NCBI RefSeq assembly: GCF_024741815.1 | Contig: NZ_CP102951.1 | Location: forward strand, 1,751,001-1,815,000 | DNA from: Pseudomonas sp. LS1212 | GTDB taxonomy: Bacteria > Pseudomonadota > Gammaproteobacteria > Pseudomonadales > Pseudomonadaceae | Reading direction: 5' to 3' | DNA length: 64,000 nucleotides | Shown: positions 53,900 to 62,245 of the stretch, in pieces | How the letters are laid out: every line of letters starts with the position of its first letter | Position numbering within the stretch: the first letter of the stretch is position 1 | The notes under the pieces: generated by a model | Told to the model about the DNA's origin: nothing | Seen by the model: the letters and a program-made list of their open reading frames with translations, nothing else | Database searches by the model: none | Position numbers and translations under genes: made by a program

Positions 53900-55276
53900 T
53901 CAGCGGTTGGCGTCAACCCACTGCTGGGTATCTTCCAGGGCCCGACCAAACACCTCCAGAATCGCCCGGATGTCCGCCTCGGTGGAGATCAGTGGCGGGC
54001 AGAAGGCAATCGCGTCACCCATGTTGCGGGTGATCATGCCATGCGCCTGGGCGCGGCCGGCCAGGTAGCGGCCGAGCTTGCCCACCACCTCGAACGGGGC
54101 CTTGGCCTGGCGGTCGGCAACCAGCTCGACAGCCGCGATCAGGCCCACACCGCGCACTTCACCCACCAGCGGGTGGCCGGCGAATTCGCGCAGGCCGGCC
54201 TGCAGGATTTCACCCATGGCGGCCGCATGCCGGACCAGGTTGTCTTCCTCGATGATCTTGAGGTTTTCCAGCGCCACGGCGGCGGCAACCGGGTGGCCGC
54301 TGCCGGTGAAGCCGTGGCCCAGGGTGCCCAGGCTGTGGCTCTGGTCGGCGATGCCCTGGTACAGCTCATCGTTGATCAGAATCGCCGAGATCGGCTGGTA
54401 GGACGACGACAGCTGCTTGGACAGGACCATCACGTCCGGGCGGATGCCGAAGGTCTGGCAACCGAACATATTGCCGGTACGGCCAAAGCCGCAGATCACT
54501 TCGTCGGCCACGATCAGCACATCATGCTTGCGGCATACGGCCTGGATCTTGTCCCAGTAGGTGCGCGGCGGCACGATCACGCCACCGGCGCCCATCAGCG
54601 GTTCGGCATAGAAAGCCGCGACGGTTTCGGCGCCTTCACGCAGGATCAGGCTTTCCAGCTCGGCTGCCAGGCGGTCGGCAAACTGTTCTTCGCTCTCGCC
54701 GGGCAGGGCGTTGCGGTAGTGATGCGGGCTACCGACATGGTGGAAGCCTGCCAGCGGCACGTCGAAACCGCGCTGGTTGGCCGGGATGCCGGTCAGGCTG
54801 GCGCTGACGATGGTGATGCCGTGGTAGCCGTTGACGCGGCTGATGAACTTCTTCTTGGCCGGCTTGCCGATGGCGTTGTTGCGGTACCAGATCAGCTTGA
54901 CCACGGTGTCGTTGGCTTCGGAGCCGGAGTTGGTGAAGAACACCTTGCTCATGGGCACCGGGGCCATGGCGATCAGCTTGTCCGCCAGCTCGATGCTCGG
55001 GGCATGGGACTTGTGGCTGAACAGGTGATAGAAGGGCAGCTGGCGCAGCTGGTTTTCGGCAGCCTTGATCAGGCGCTCGTTACTGAAACCCAGGGCGGCG
55101 CTCCACAGGCCCGACATGGCTTCGATGTACTGCTTGCCCTGGTCGTCGTAGACGTGAATGCCTTCACCGCGCTCGATGATCAGCGGGCCGACTTCTTCAT
55201 GCACGCGGGCATCGGTGTAGGGGTGCAGTTGGTGTTGTTTGTCTTTCTCGGCCAGCGACAGCTCTTGCTTGCTCAT
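53900..55276 (-). CDS. Class III aminotransferase (polyamine/omega-amino acid type)
   Basis: This 458-residue PLP enzyme has the fold-type I class III hallmarks: SGSEANDTVVKL, VADEVICGFGRTGNMFG, and the Schiff-base Lys in MVLSKQLSSSYQP. It moves an amino group from an omega-amino compound (GABA, beta-alanine, polyamine or similar) to pyruvate or 2-oxoglutarate. Sequence type is like P. putida SpuC/omega-transaminases. It follows gabP on the same strand, but a terminator hairpin (55319-55334) lies between them. It is a second aminotransferase beside gabT. Confidence 0.9.
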   Translation of the reverse strand: MSKQELSLAEKDKQHQLHPYTDARVHEEVGPLIIERGEGIHVYDDQGKQYIEAMSGLWSAALGFSNERLIKAAENQLRQLPFYHLFSHKSHAPSIELADKLIAMAPVPMSKVFFTNSGSEANDTVVKLIWYRNNAIGKPAKKKFISRVNGYHGITIVSASLTGIPANQRGFDVPLAGFHHVGSPHHYRNALPGESEEQFADRLAAELESLILREGAETVAAFYAEPLMGAGGVIVPPRTYWDKIQAVCRKHDVLIVADEVICGFGRTGNMFGCQTFGIRPDVMVLSKQLSSSYQPISAILINDELYQGIADQSHSLGTLGHGFTGSGHPVAAAVALENLKIIEEDNLVRHAAAMGEILQAGLREFAGHPLVGEVRGVGLIAAVELVADRQAKAPFEVVGKLGRYLAGRAQAHGMITRNMGDAIAFCPPLISTEADIRAILEVFGRALEDTQQWVDANR

Positions 55277-55318
55277 AACGTCTCTCTTTTCAGAAAAGAA
55301 GGGGCTTCAAAAGGGAAA

Positions 55319-55334
55319 GGGGCGCTTGCGCCCC
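55319..55334 (-). terminator. Terminator between gabP and the aminotransferase gene
   Basis: On the minus strand GGGGCGC and GCGCCCC pair across AA, and TTTCCCTTTT follows. It ends or weakens the csiD-gab transcript. Confidence 0.75.
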
Positions 55335-55344
55335 TTGAATGGCA

Positions 55345-56757
55345 TCAGCGATCGGTGGATACCGGTATGCCGCCCTGGGCGATCACGCGTGCCTTGGCCT
55401 TGGCGTGCCGGCGGCTTACCAGCAGGCCGGAACAGACCACCAGCACACTCAACACGGCAGTGGCGACCACTTCCAGCTGATGGTCGGGACGGAACAACAT
55501 CACCACCAGCACCATGGAAATGAACAGGATCACCGCCCAGGTCAGCCACGGGAACAGCCACATGCGGTAGTCCAGTTGCTTGCCTTCGGCGGTCAGTTTC
55601 TTGCGCAGGCGCAGCTGGGAAACGGCGATCACCAGGTACACCAGCAGGGCGATGGTGCCGGAGCTGGCCATCAGGAAACCGAACACCTTGGACGGCACCA
55701 TGTAGTTGGCGATCACGGTCAGGAACGCAGCACCGGTCGACAGCAACACCGCATAGATCGGTGTACCGCTGCTGGTGGTGTAGTTCGCACAGGCCGGGGC
55801 TTCGCCGCGCTTGCTCAGGGAGAAGAGCATGCGCGAGGCGGTGTACAGCGAGGAGTTCAGGCAGCTGGTGACCGAAGTCAGCACCACCACATCGATCAGC
55901 ATCTTGGCGTTGGGCACGCCGAGGATTTCCAGCACGGTCACGTACGAGCCTTCGGTGGCCAGGCGTGGGTCGTTCCAGGGCACCAGGGCCACGACAATGA
56001 AAATCGAGAGGATGTAGAACAGCGCGATCCGCCAGATCACCGAGTTGGTGGCCCTGGAGATCTGCTTCTCGGCCGCGTCCGACTCGGCCGCAGCGATGGT
56101 CACAACTTCCGCCCCCAGGAACGAGAACATGGTGATGAGCATGGCACTGATCACCGCGCCGAAGCCGTTGGGCATGAAGCCGCCGTTGTCCCACAGGCGC
56201 GAGACGCCGCTGACGCCGGTTTCGGGCAGCAGCCCCATGATGGCGCAAATACCCAGGGTGATGAAACCGACGATGGCCAGCACCTTGACCAGTGCCAGCC
56301 AGAACTCGAACTCGCCGTAGTTCTTCACGCTGAACAGGTTGGTGGCTGTCAGCAACAGAGTGATGACCAGCGACAGCACCCAGATTTCCAGTTGCGGAAC
56401 CCAAGAGTTGATGATGGTGGCGGCGATGTTGGCCTCGATCGGGATGATCAGGACCCAGAACCACCAGTACATCCAGCCGATACTGAAGCCGGCCCATTTG
56501 CCGATGGCGCGGTCTGCATAAGTGGAAAAGGAACCGGTGTCGGGCGATGCCACGGCCATTTCGGCCAGCATGCGCATGACGAGAATCACCAGGATGCCGG
56601 CGAAGATGTACGCCAGCACGGCAGCGGGCCCCGCCTCTGCGATAGCGCGACCGGAGCCGACGAACAGGCCTGCACCGATGACCCCGGCAATCGAGAGCAT
56701 GGTGACGTGACGGGATTTGAGCCCGTGACTGAGGTTGTTATTGTGCTTGTTATTCAT
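55345..56757 (-). CDS. gabP: GABA / 5-aminovalerate permease
   Basis: A 470-residue amino-acid permease of the APC superfamily with 12 membrane segments. The start at ATG 56757 (MNNKHNNNLSHGLKSRHVTMLSIAGVIGAGLFVGSGRAIAEAGPAAV) has the typical APC N-terminus with GVIGAGLF. FWLALVKVLAIVGFI and SFLGAEVVTIAAAESD are GabP-like. The operon position after gabT repeats the E. coli csiD-lhgO-gabD-gabT-gabP order, so uptake of GABA or 5-aminovalerate is inferred. Confidence 0.88.
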   Translation of the reverse strand: MNNKHNNNLSHGLKSRHVTMLSIAGVIGAGLFVGSGRAIAEAGPAAVLAYIFAGILVILVMRMLAEMAVASPDTGSFSTYADRAIGKWAGFSIGWMYWWFWVLIIPIEANIAATIINSWVPQLEIWVLSLVITLLLTATNLFSVKNYGEFEFWLALVKVLAIVGFITLGICAIMGLLPETGVSGVSRLWDNGGFMPNGFGAVISAMLITMFSFLGAEVVTIAAAESDAAEKQISRATNSVIWRIALFYILSIFIVVALVPWNDPRLATEGSYVTVLEILGVPNAKMLIDVVVLTSVTSCLNSSLYTASRMLFSLSKRGEAPACANYTTSSGTPIYAVLLSTGAAFLTVIANYMVPSKVFGFLMASSGTIALLVYLVIAVSQLRLRKKLTAEGKQLDYRMWLFPWLTWAVILFISMVLVVMLFRPDHQLEVVATAVLSVLVVCSGLLVSRRHAKAKARVIAQGGIPVSTDR

Positions 56758-56867
56758 GGTCTTACCTTTCTCAAGCAGCGTCCTTGCCGAAGCGAAGACA
56801 GGGCGGCCCCGGCACGCGGATAGCGGGGCCACCATGGTCAGCTCATTGCAGTGACAGACGGCGAGCC

Positions 56868-58148
56868 TTACGCCAGTTCGTCGAAGCACTCGCCGATGAT
56901 GCGCAAGCCACGCTGAAGATCGGCGTCGCTGACGGTCAGCGGCACGAGGATGCGCAGGACGTTGTAGTAGGTGCCGCACGACAGCAGGATCAGGCCCTTG
57001 TCGCGGGCGCGAGCGACGATCTTGCCGGTCAATTCGGCGGCCGGTTTGTTGGCATCGCCGCCTTCGCACAGTTCCACGGCGACCATGGCGCCGAGATTGC
57101 GCACTTCCAGGACGCAGGCGTGCTTTTCGCCGATCTGGCGCAGGCCGCTGCTCAGGATTTCGCCGACCGATTTGGCGCGGTCGAGCAGCTGCTCTTCTTT
57201 GAAGGCCTCGATCACCGCCAATGCGGCGGCGCAGGACACCGGGCTACCGGCGTAAGTGCCGCCGAGGCCGCCAGGGGCGACCGCGTCCATGATTTCAGCC
57301 TTGCCAGCCACGCCCGCCAGCGGGAAGCCGCCGGCGATGGATTTGGCGAAGGTGGTCAGGTCGGCAGCGATGCCCATCTGCTCCATGGCGAAGAAGGTAC
57401 CGGTGCGACCGGCGCCGGTCTGTACTTCATCAGCGATCAGGACGATGCCGTGCTCGTCGCACAGGGCACGCAGGCGCTGCATGAAGGCTTTCGGGGCGAC
57501 GGTGAAACCGCCTTCGCCCTGTACCGGCTCGAGAATGATCGCGGCGATGTCGCTGGCTTGCGCGTCGTTCTTGAAGATGCGTTCGATGCTGGCGATGGCG
57601 TCGTCGGTGCTGATGCCGTGCAGTTCGTTAGGGTACATGGCGCGGAAGATGCCGCCTGGCATCAGGCCCATGCCGGCAGAGTAGGGCACCACCTTGCCGG
57701 TCAGCGACAGGGTGTAGTGGGTGCGGCCATGGTAGGCGCCGGTGAAGGCGATCACGCCGGTGCGGCCGGTGTGGGCGCGGGCGATCTTGATGGCGTTCTC
57801 GACGGCTTCGGCACCGGTGGTGACCAGCAGGGTCTTCTTGGCGAAGTCGCCCGGGACCAGTTTGTTCAGTTTCTCGCACAGCTCCACGTAAGGCGCGTAG
57901 GCGAATACATGGAAGCAGGTATGGGTCAGCTTGGCTTGTTGTGCCTGCACGGCGGCCATGACTTTGGGGTGCAGGTGGCCGGTATTGAGCACGGCAATGC
58001 CGCCGGCGAAATCGAGGTACTCGCGACCTTCGACGTCCCAGACAGTGGCGTTTTCGGCGCGATCGGCGAAGATCTGGTGGATCTGGCCGACGCCACGGGG
58101 AATGGCGTCCATACGACGTTGCTGCAGGGATTGGTTGGTATCGCTCAT
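56868..58148 (-). CDS. gabT: 4-aminobutyrate / 5-aminovalerate aminotransferase
   Basis: This 426-residue PLP-dependent enzyme is close in type to GabT/DavT of Pseudomonas. Motifs: TTGAEAVENAIKIARAHTGR, LIADEVQTGAGRTGTFFAMEQ, and the PLP Lys in DLTTFAKSIAGGFPLAG. It transfers the amino group of GABA or 5-aminovalerate to 2-oxoglutarate, giving succinate or glutarate semialdehyde. Its leader (58161-58220) has a strong hairpin and a 13-bp tandem repeat. Confidence 0.93.
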   Translation of the reverse strand: MSDTNQSLQQRRMDAIPRGVGQIHQIFADRAENATVWDVEGREYLDFAGGIAVLNTGHLHPKVMAAVQAQQAKLTHTCFHVFAYAPYVELCEKLNKLVPGDFAKKTLLVTTGAEAVENAIKIARAHTGRTGVIAFTGAYHGRTHYTLSLTGKVVPYSAGMGLMPGGIFRAMYPNELHGISTDDAIASIERIFKNDAQASDIAAIILEPVQGEGGFTVAPKAFMQRLRALCDEHGIVLIADEVQTGAGRTGTFFAMEQMGIAADLTTFAKSIAGGFPLAGVAGKAEIMDAVAPGGLGGTYAGSPVSCAAALAVIEAFKEEQLLDRAKSVGEILSSGLRQIGEKHACVLEVRNLGAMVAVELCEGGDANKPAAELTGKIVARARDKGLILLSCGTYYNVLRILVPLTVSDADLQRGLRIIGECFDELA

Positions 58149-58160
58149 GCTTGCCTCACG

Positions 58161-58179
58161 GGCCGCAACAGCAGCGGCC
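58161..58179 (-). promoter_or_regulatory. Hairpin in the gabT leader
   Basis: GGCCGC and GCGGCC (6 bp) with a 7-base loop, about 13 bp before the gabT ATG, with GAGG between. It may stabilise or modulate the gabT cistron. Confidence 0.55.
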
Positions 58180-58185
58180 TTGTTA

Positions 58186-58220
58186 TATGAAAACGTTGTA
58201 TGAAAACGTTGTATGAAAAA
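58186..58220 (+). repeat. 13-bp tandem repeat in the gabD-gabT spacer
   Basis: TATGAAAACGTTG occurs at 58186-58198 and 58199-58211, with a third half copy TATGAAAA at 58212-58219. Each unit contains the palindrome AACGTT. Confidence 0.75.
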
Positions 58221-58247
58221 TGGTGAATTCTCAGATGCCGGTGCTGC

Positions 58248-59696
58248 TCAGATGCCGATGCAGAGGTACTTGATTTCCAGGTAGTCCTCGATGCCGTACT
58301 TGGAGCCTTCGCGGCCCAGGCCCGAGGCCTTGATGCCACCGAACGGCGCCACTTCGTTGGAGATGATCCCGGTGTTGACCCCGACGATGCCGTATTCCAG
58401 CGCCTCGCCGACGCGGAACACACGGCTCAGGTCGCGGGCATAGAAGTACGAGGCCAGGCCGAACTCGGTGTCGTTGGCCATGGCGATCACTTCGGCTTCA
58501 TCCTTGAAGCGGAACAGCGGCGCCAGCGGGCCGAAGGTTTCTTCCTTGGCGACCGCTGCGTTGCGCGGTACATCAACGAGGATGGTCGGCTCGAAGAAGG
58601 TCCCGCCCAGGGCATGCGGCTTGCCACCGGCGACCACTCGAGCGCCTTTGCTCACGGCGTCCTCGATGTGTTCCTCGACCTTGGCCATGGCCTTGGCATC
58701 GATCAGCGGGCCAGTGGTGATGCCGTTTTCCAGGCCGTTGCCGATGTTCAGTCTGGCCACGGCAGCGGTGAGTTTTTCGACGAAGGCATCGTAGACACCA
58801 TCCTGGATGTACAGGCGGTTGGCGCAGACGCAGGTCTGGCCGTTGTTGCGGTACTTGGAGATCAGCGCGCCATCGACGGCAGCGTCCAGGTCGGCGTCAT
58901 CGAAGACGATGAAGGGGGCGTTGCCGCCCAGCTCCAGGGAAACCTTCTTGATGTCCTTGGCGCACTCGACCATCAGCTGGCGACCGATTTCGGTGGAGCC
59001 GGTGAAGGTCACCTTGCGCACGATCGGGTTGCCGGTCAGCTCGCCGCCGACTTCGCCGGCGCTGCCGGTGACCACGCTGAACACGCCTTTCGGAATGCCG
59101 GCGCGCTCGGCCAGTTCAGCCAGGGCCAGGGCCGAATAGGGTGTCTGCGAGGCGGGCTTGAGGACCATGGTGCAGCCGGCGGCCAGGGCCGGGCCGGCCT
59201 TGCGGGTGATCATCGCCGAAGGGAAGTTCCACGGGGTGATGGCCGCAGTCACGCCGATGGGCTGCTTGATGACCATCAGACGCTTGTCGACCTGGTGGCC
59301 AGGGATCATGTCGCCATACACGCGCTTGGCTTCTTCGCCGAACCACTCCAGGAACGACGCGGCATAAGCGATTTCGCCACGGGACTCGGTCAGCGGCTTG
59401 CCCTGTTCCAGGGTCATCAGGCGCGCCAGGTCTTCCTGGTTGGCCATCATCAGGTCGAACCACTTACGCAATTTATTAGCGCGTTCCTTGGCGGTCAGGG
59501 CACGCCAGGCCGGCAGCGCCTTGTCGGCGGCTTCGATGGCGCGGCGCGTCTCGGCTGCGCCCATTTTCGGCACGCTGCCGATGATTTCGCCGGTGGCCGG
59601 GTTAGTGACCTTGAGGGTCTGGCCGTTGTCGGCATCTACCCATGCACCGTCGATATAGGCTTGTTGGCGGAACAGTTGCGGATCGTTGAGTTGCAC
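58248..59696 (-). CDS. gabD: Succinate / glutarate semialdehyde dehydrogenase
   Basis: 482 residues from GTG 59696 with GAGGA upstream; the open frame beyond it shows no better start. GabD/DavD features: AITPWNFPSAMITRKAGPALAAGCTMVLKPA, VTFTGSTEIGRQLM, general-base Glu in SLELGGNAPFIVFDDAD, and catalytic Cys in NGQTCVCANRLYIQ. Two cysteines around the active site are typical of the NADP enzymes. It oxidises the semialdehyde made by GabT. It follows lhgO by 13 bp. Confidence 0.94.
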   Translation of the reverse strand: MQLNDPQLFRQQAYIDGAWVDADNGQTLKVTNPATGEIIGSVPKMGAAETRRAIEAADKALPAWRALTAKERANKLRKWFDLMMANQEDLARLMTLEQGKPLTESRGEIAYAASFLEWFGEEAKRVYGDMIPGHQVDKRLMVIKQPIGVTAAITPWNFPSAMITRKAGPALAAGCTMVLKPASQTPYSALALAELAERAGIPKGVFSVVTGSAGEVGGELTGNPIVRKVTFTGSTEIGRQLMVECAKDIKKVSLELGGNAPFIVFDDADLDAAVDGALISKYRNNGQTCVCANRLYIQDGVYDAFVEKLTAAVARLNIGNGLENGITTGPLIDAKAMAKVEEHIEDAVSKGARVVAGGKPHALGGTFFEPTILVDVPRNAAVAKEETFGPLAPLFRFKDEAEVIAMANDTEFGLASYFYARDLSRVFRVGEALEYGIVGVNTGIISNEVAPFGGIKASGLGREGSKYGIEDYLEIKYLCIGI

Positions 59697-59709
59697 GCTT
59701 GAGTCCTCG

Positions 59710-60984
59710 TTATTGGGTCGCAATGGAAGCCGCCAGAGGGGCGGGGCGGGTGGAATTGACGGGTTTGACGAAACTGGCGCCACTGCTTGCGAGCTGCTCG
59801 CGGACCTTGTCGACGATGTGCGCGCCGATCGGGATGGCCGAGGTTGCCGCAGGCGATGGGGCGTTGCAGACGCTGACGCTGCGGGCGGTGTTGACGAACA
59901 GGAAGTCGTCGATCAGCTTGCCGTCCAGCGACACGGCCTGGGCGCGTACGCCGGCCGGGTAGGCGGTGAGGTCGCTCTTGTTGATGCTCGGGCAGTACTT
60001 CTGCACTTCCTTGAGGTAGCCACCCTTGAACAGCGAGTTCTTCATCTCGATCAGGCCCGGGCGCAGGTTCTTCATCAGCACCTTGAGAATGCCCGGGGTG
60101 GTCAGGGTTTCGAACATGTCCGACAGCGAGATATCGGTCTTGCGATAGCCTTCGCGCTTCATCGCCAGCACCGCGTTGGGGCCGACGGTGACGGTGCCGT
60201 CGATCATGCGGGTCAGGTGCACGCCGAGGAACGGCATGGACGGATCCGGGATCGGGTAGATCAGGTGGTTGACGATCTGGTTGTGCTGCTTGGGCAGCAG
60301 GTAGTATTCGCCACGGAACGGGCAGATGATGAAGTTCGGCTTGATCCCGAGCATGCGCACCACCCGGTCGGCCATCAGGCCCGAGCAGGTGATCAGGAAG
60401 CGCCCGTGGTGCTCCTGGTTGCCGGTGCGTACCACGACTTCATCGGGGCGTTCGTCGATGGCGACCACTTCGCTGTTGTAGCGGATCTCGCCACCGGCGG
60501 CTTCGAACTCGCGGCCCATGGCAGCGGTAACTTGTGCGTAGTTCACGATGCCGCTCGACGGCACGAAGATACCGCCCAGGCCGACGATGTTCGGCTCGCG
60601 CTCGCGCAGCTCTGCGGCCGACAGCCAGTCACGCTTGATGCCATTGGCCTCGGTGCGGTCCCACAACGCGCTCATGCGCTGCATTTCCAGCTCGTTGGTC
60701 GCTACCAGCAGCTTGCCGCACTCGTCGTAACGGATGCTGTGCTTGTCGCAGAAGGCCTTGGTGGCCTTGTTGCCTTCCAGGCAGAAACGCGCCTTCAGGC
60801 TGCCCGGCGTGTAATAGACGCCGGCATGGATCACGCCGCTGTTGTGGCCGGTCTGGTGCCTGGCCGGGCCGGATTCTTTTTCCAGCAGGAGGATTTTTGC
60901 GTCCGGATAGACTTGGGTCAGTTGCATGGCCGTGGACATACCCACAATGCCGCCACCGATGATGATGAAGTCGTACACAGCCAT
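59710..60984 (-). CDS. lhgO: L-2-hydroxyglutarate oxidase
   Basis: A 424-residue FAD enzyme from ATG 60984. The GxGxxG FAD motif is in YDFIIIGGGIVGMSTAMQL. LLLEKESGPARHQTGHNSGVIHAGVYYTPGSLKARFCLEG is the LhgO/YgaF signature, and RTGNQEHHGRFLITCSGLMADRV follows. It oxidises L-2-hydroxyglutarate to 2-oxoglutarate, passing electrons to the membrane quinone pool. It completes the glutarate hydroxylation route with CsiD. Confidence 0.95.
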   Translation of the reverse strand: MAVYDFIIIGGGIVGMSTAMQLTQVYPDAKILLLEKESGPARHQTGHNSGVIHAGVYYTPGSLKARFCLEGNKATKAFCDKHSIRYDECGKLLVATNELEMQRMSALWDRTEANGIKRDWLSAAELREREPNIVGLGGIFVPSSGIVNYAQVTAAMGREFEAAGGEIRYNSEVVAIDERPDEVVVRTGNQEHHGRFLITCSGLMADRVVRMLGIKPNFIICPFRGEYYLLPKQHNQIVNHLIYPIPDPSMPFLGVHLTRMIDGTVTVGPNAVLAMKREGYRKTDISLSDMFETLTTPGILKVLMKNLRPGLIEMKNSLFKGGYLKEVQKYCPSINKSDLTAYPAGVRAQAVSLDGKLIDDFLFVNTARSVSVCNAPSPAATSAIPIGAHIVDKVREQLASSGASFVKPVNSTRPAPLAASIATQ

Positions 60985-61027
60985 TGGCTTGCACCCACCT
61001 GAATGATGTTGTTGTTTGGGAACGACG

Positions 61028-61048
61028 AGGGCCACACATGGTGGCCCT
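61028..61048 (-). other. Intercistronic hairpin between csiD and lhgO
   Basis: GGGCCAC and GTGGCCC form a 7-bp stem in the 88-bp spacer. It may protect or separate the two mRNA parts. Confidence 0.5.
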
Positions 61049-61072
61049 GGTCATTTCGGCTCTTGGCAAACC

Positions 61073-62050
61073 TTACTGGCCGCGCTGGTACAGGGTTTTC
61101 TGGTAGCTGATGTAGCCGCGCTGGCGCATCAGCTCACGGCGCAGGCCCTCGTGGGCGGTGAAGCGGTCACGGCCGTGCAGCCAGAACATGTTGTTGACCA
61201 GCACGAAGCTGCCGATCGGCACCGGTACCGAAACCTTCTTCTGGCTGCCTTCCAGGGACTCGCTCATGGCGTTCAGCCAGATGCCTTCCTCGAAGTCCTT
61301 GGGCTGCACGAACTGGTCGATGTAGCGCATGGTCGGGCGGCCTTCGGCGTCGTTGTCGAATACGGCGTGGAACACGTCTTCACGCACGTTCTTGCTCGGT
61401 GGCGCGGTGAAGCGCATTTCACGACGAGCCAGCGGATGAGTGTAGTACTGGTTCAGGTCTTCCCAGTCGTCCAGGTGCAGCAGCAGGGTGTTGCCGCCTT
61501 CCATGTTCTGCTCGTCGATTTTCATCATCAGCACGTAGTCGGTGCGCTCTTTGACGAAGGTGCCGTCGTTGTGCAGTTCCATCACCCGGTGTGGCTGGCG
61601 CAGGTAGCTGTCGGAGTTGTCGGTGTTGACCACCACGAAGCGGGCGTAGAACTGGCCGCTCATGGCGTCGAAGTTGGAACGACCGATCAGGTGGGCCACG
61701 GCCGAGGAGAGCTTGACCATGTCATCGGCCTGGGTCACGTCACACAGGCCTTCGGGGGTGATCAGCATGCCGCCGGTGGCGCGGTCCAGGATGGTGTTGA
61801 CCAGCACCGGGCGCAGGGTGCCTTCGCACAGCTCGTCGAGAATCTGGCCTACGCGGAAGCGCAGGAACGACTTGTACTCCAGTGCCTGGACCGGCCACTC
61901 GGCCACCGCCTTGACGAACGCGTCGACGGTTTCCTTGGCAAATTTCAGCTCCAGCAGGCGCGGCGACTGGCTGGAGTGGGTGAGGGTGAAGCCCTTGCTC
62001 TCCGATGGCAGCGGCATCACAAGGTCCTGAATCTGAGTAAAGGCGTTCAT
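61073..62050 (-). CDS. csiD: Glutarate 2-hydroxylase, Fe(II)/2-oxoglutarate dioxygenase
   Basis: 325 residues from ATG 62050. The iron ligands expected for CsiD/GlaH are present: His160 and Asp162 in MELHNDGTF and His292 in FWLHGRDRF. The rest (LKFAKETVDAFVKAVAEWPVQALEYKSFLRFRVG, TGGMLITPEGLCDVTQADDMVKL, YIDQFVQPKDFEEG) matches the family along its length. It converts glutarate to L-2-hydroxyglutarate with O2 and 2-oxoglutarate. First gene of the operon, behind the sigma-54-like promoter. Confidence 0.96.
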   Translation of the reverse strand: MNAFTQIQDLVMPLPSESKGFTLTHSSQSPRLLELKFAKETVDAFVKAVAEWPVQALEYKSFLRFRVGQILDELCEGTLRPVLVNTILDRATGGMLITPEGLCDVTQADDMVKLSSAVAHLIGRSNFDAMSGQFYARFVVVNTDNSDSYLRQPHRVMELHNDGTFVKERTDYVLMMKIDEQNMEGGNTLLLHLDDWEDLNQYYTHPLARREMRFTAPPSKNVREDVFHAVFDNDAEGRPTMRYIDQFVQPKDFEEGIWLNAMSESLEGSQKKVSVPVPIGSFVLVNNMFWLHGRDRFTAHEGLRRELMRQRGYISYQKTLYQRGQ

Positions 62051-62112
62051 GGCAGTTCCTGGGCAGAAGGTAGTGATTAGCGCCTTCCAGCGTTGGTCTG
62101 GATCAGGCATGG

Positions 62113-62128
62113 AGCAAAAATATCGCCA
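62113..62128 (-). promoter_or_regulatory. Candidate sigma-54 promoter of csiD
   Basis: Read leftwards, TGGCGATATTTTTGCT matches TGGC-N7-TTGCT with correct GG/GC spacing. Transcription would start near 62102, about 50 bp before the csiD ATG. An enhancer-binding activator is not in the window. Confidence 0.6.
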
Positions 62129-62134
62129 TCCGTT

Positions 62135-62152
62135 AAAAATGTCTACATTTTT
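62135..62152. promoter_or_regulatory. Perfect palindrome, candidate CsiR operator
   Basis: AAAAATGTCTACATTTTT: arms AAAAATGT and ACATTTTT around CT. It lies 7 bp from the sigma-54-like site, between csiD and csiR. It contains ATGT-N5-TTTT, the type of element I recall for E. coli CsiR. Confidence 0.65.
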
Positions 62153-62245
62153 GTATAGAGGCGACAAAATATATTTTCGTCTAATGTTTTTCGGCTGATA
62201 GATGTTTGGGTATGATTGGGCTTTGTCGATTTCAGGAGCAGCACC

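Noticed and set aside
53771..55480. 569-codon rightward frame over the aminotransferase
   Set aside because: Antisense shadow; the PLP enzyme on the minus strand is certain.
58614..59702. 362-codon rightward frame over gabD
   Set aside because: Antisense shadow of a confirmed dehydrogenase gene.
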